From: Cellulosilyticum lentocellum DSM 5427
GTDB lineage: Bacteria > Bacillota > Clostridia > Lachnospirales > Cellulosilyticaceae
Direction of reading: 5' to 3'
DNA: 64,000 nt
NCBI RefSeq assembly: GCF_000178835.2
Contig: NC_015275.1
Coordinates: forward strand, 4,650,238-4,714,237
A model generated the notes under the pieces. The model was given only the letters and a program-made list of their open reading frames with translations, was not told the origin of the DNA and searched no databases. Position 1 is the stretch's first letter, and each line of letters starts with the position of its first letter. The position numbers were made by a program, and so were the translations under genes. Below are positions 62,940 through 64,000 of the stretch, one piece after another.

Positions 62940-63660
62940 TTCCTCTTCCTTATATATGCTATTTTATGTTTTATCAATTCTGTATATTTTATACGACAAT
63001 ATTTGTGATAGCTTTTCATTATTCATACTCTTTTTTAACCTTACCTACTTTTATAAAAATTATTCTTTCCTTAATAGTAGCTCTCTATTTTTTATATTAA
63101 ATCTCCCATTATTGATCTCTTATTGCTCATTTCATATTATTATTATCTTCTTTACTCTTTCAATTATATGCTTCTACTATTTTGTCTACGAATAATTTAA
63201 TTACTTCTGTAATAATATACTTATTTTATTTACTAACTATCCTTTTTATTTATATCAAGATTTTTATTCACTTACTAATCCACTTCTTTAATGCTACTTT
63301 TACTTTAATCATTTTAATTAACAAACTCCTACTCTTTTTTTATGACTTCTTTTATAACCTTATCCTACTAATATACCTCTTTTTATTTCATTACCTTAAT
63401 AATCTTTTCTCTTATTTTTACTCCTCTACTTATTCATAATCTACTCCTTATATCTTAGATCATTAAACTTTACTCCCTTTACATTTTACTTATCACCGCT
63501 CCACTATCTTTATTACTTTTATTCCTATTTACTTATTTATTCACTTTAACTTATTCCTTTCTACACTTTTTTCCTTTTCTTTACTTAAACTTCAAGTTTT
63601 TCTTTAATTTCATCTTTTTCTCTTTATTTTTTTTCTTATTTCTCTTGAAATATTTCTTTC
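62940..63660. other. Pyrimidine-rich, G-poor gene-free region
   Basis: About 720 bp whose plus strand is almost all T, C and A with very few G. Two hydrophobic open frames occur in it, but they lack ribosome sites and merely reflect T-rich codons. I see no structured element. Confidence 0.75.
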
Positions 63661-63677
63661 TATATCTATTACACAAA

Positions 63678-64000
63678 ATATCCACATGTTTTTTGACATT
63701 CTATCTTGTGGATATTTTTTATCTAAGGTTGATTTTCCACAGGTAATTTGATATTATAAAATTACTTGTAGATAAGTTGTTAATTTCATTAAGTTATTCA
63801 CATTCTGTTGATAAAGTTGTGTATAACTTATATTTTTTCCTTTTTTTTTGCATTTTTTAATGTTTTAAGGTTTTTTTTCATCTTAATAACTTTATCCACA
63901 CACTGTTTAGTACGTTTATTTCACTTTTTAAATTTTAAATTTTTATCATATATGTTGATTACTTTATTCACATGTTGACAATACTTTAATAACTTGTGCA
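63678..64000. promoter_or_regulatory. oriC: Replication origin region with DnaA-box cluster
   Basis: Perfect or near-perfect DnaA boxes: TTATTCACA (63794-63802), TGTTGATAA (63806-63814), TGTGTATAA (63818-63826), TTATCCACA (63892-63900) and TTATTCACA (63964-63972). One-mismatch boxes are ATATCCACA (63678-63686), TGTGGATAT (63707-63715) and TTTTCCACA (63733-63741). Location upstream of rpmH matches the rpmH-oriC-dnaA order of Firmicutes; dnaA and possibly the unwinding element lie beyond 64000. Confidence 0.88.

Noticed and set aside
62956..63439. Two plus-strand open frames encoding very hydrophobic proteins (79 and 85 residues)
   Set aside because: They lie in a G-poor T-rich tract, lack ribosome sites and consist almost only of Phe, Leu, Ile, Tyr and Ser, as expected from base composition alone.

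Overview
The window is AT-rich, gene-dense chromosomal DNA of a low-GC Gram-positive anaerobe of the Clostridia. It most resembles Lachnospirales such as Cellulosilyticum; the genus is a guess from overall impression, the class is well supported. Supporting signs are Clostridium-type riboswitch and T-box control, strong AGGAGG ribosome sites, GTG and TTG starts, type III glutamine synthetase, an archaeal-type AspRS with GatCAB, the DapL route to diaminopimelate, an ANTAR regulator beside glnA, and a rpmH-rnpA-yidD-yidC-jag-mnmE-mnmG-rsmG cluster next to a replication origin at the right edge. Most genes lie on the minus strand, running away from that origin and so co-directional with leftward replication.

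Layout. 1-8140: bioY (cut by the window edge, BirA-type operator), a large fusion of two acetyltransferases through a repeat-encoded helix, a 45-residue small protein, a secreted stalk-domain protein, oligoendopeptidase F, a small DUF6882-like protein and a FAD/Rieske oxidoreductase. 8397-17947: asd, a patatin-like lipase, proS under a proline T-box, thiT under a TPP riboswitch, an IclR regulator with a KduD-type dehydrogenase, and a secreted HEAT-like protein. 18015-19666: an IS4-family element sitting exactly in the loop of a transcription terminator. 19838-22317: guaB and a secreted CAP-domain protein with Asn/Thr/Gly repeats.

22568-40286 is a nitrogen and amino-acid block. gatC-gatA-gatB-aspS-glnN (tRNA-dependent amidation plus type III glutamine synthetase) and gltB-gltD (glutamate synthase) run left; glnA-ANTAR regulator-dapF-dapL runs right. 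Ammonium assimilation, amide-donor supply for Asn/Gln-tRNA and the lysine/cell-wall branch (with asd) are thus encoded close together.

40367-51455: a zinc ribbon, an ABC-2 transporter whose YtrA/GntR-type repressor gene is cut by an IS630-family element (42503-43758; the intact gene can be rebuilt base for base), an AGCS symporter under a tandem glycine riboswitch, a metallophosphoesterase, several small proteins, then gtrA, a DUF4446 gene and parB-parA. 51819-64000 is the origin-proximal part: two perfect parS sites, argS, a Noc-like ParB paralogue, a 940-bp gene-free region with a possible structured RNA and three DnaA boxes, the rsmG-to-rpmH cluster, a pyrimidine-rich stretch and a cluster of DnaA boxes that marks oriC (dnaA itself would lie beyond 64000).

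The most interesting items are the GNAT-helix-LbH fusion with its 90-bp higher-order repeat, the IS4 element precisely in a terminator loop, the IS630-split repressor, the possible mutually exclusive RNA pairings at 55061-55243, and the attenuator-like, AGGAGTA-rich leader of the gat operon. No CRISPR array, tRNA, complete rRNA gene or recognisable defence system was seen.
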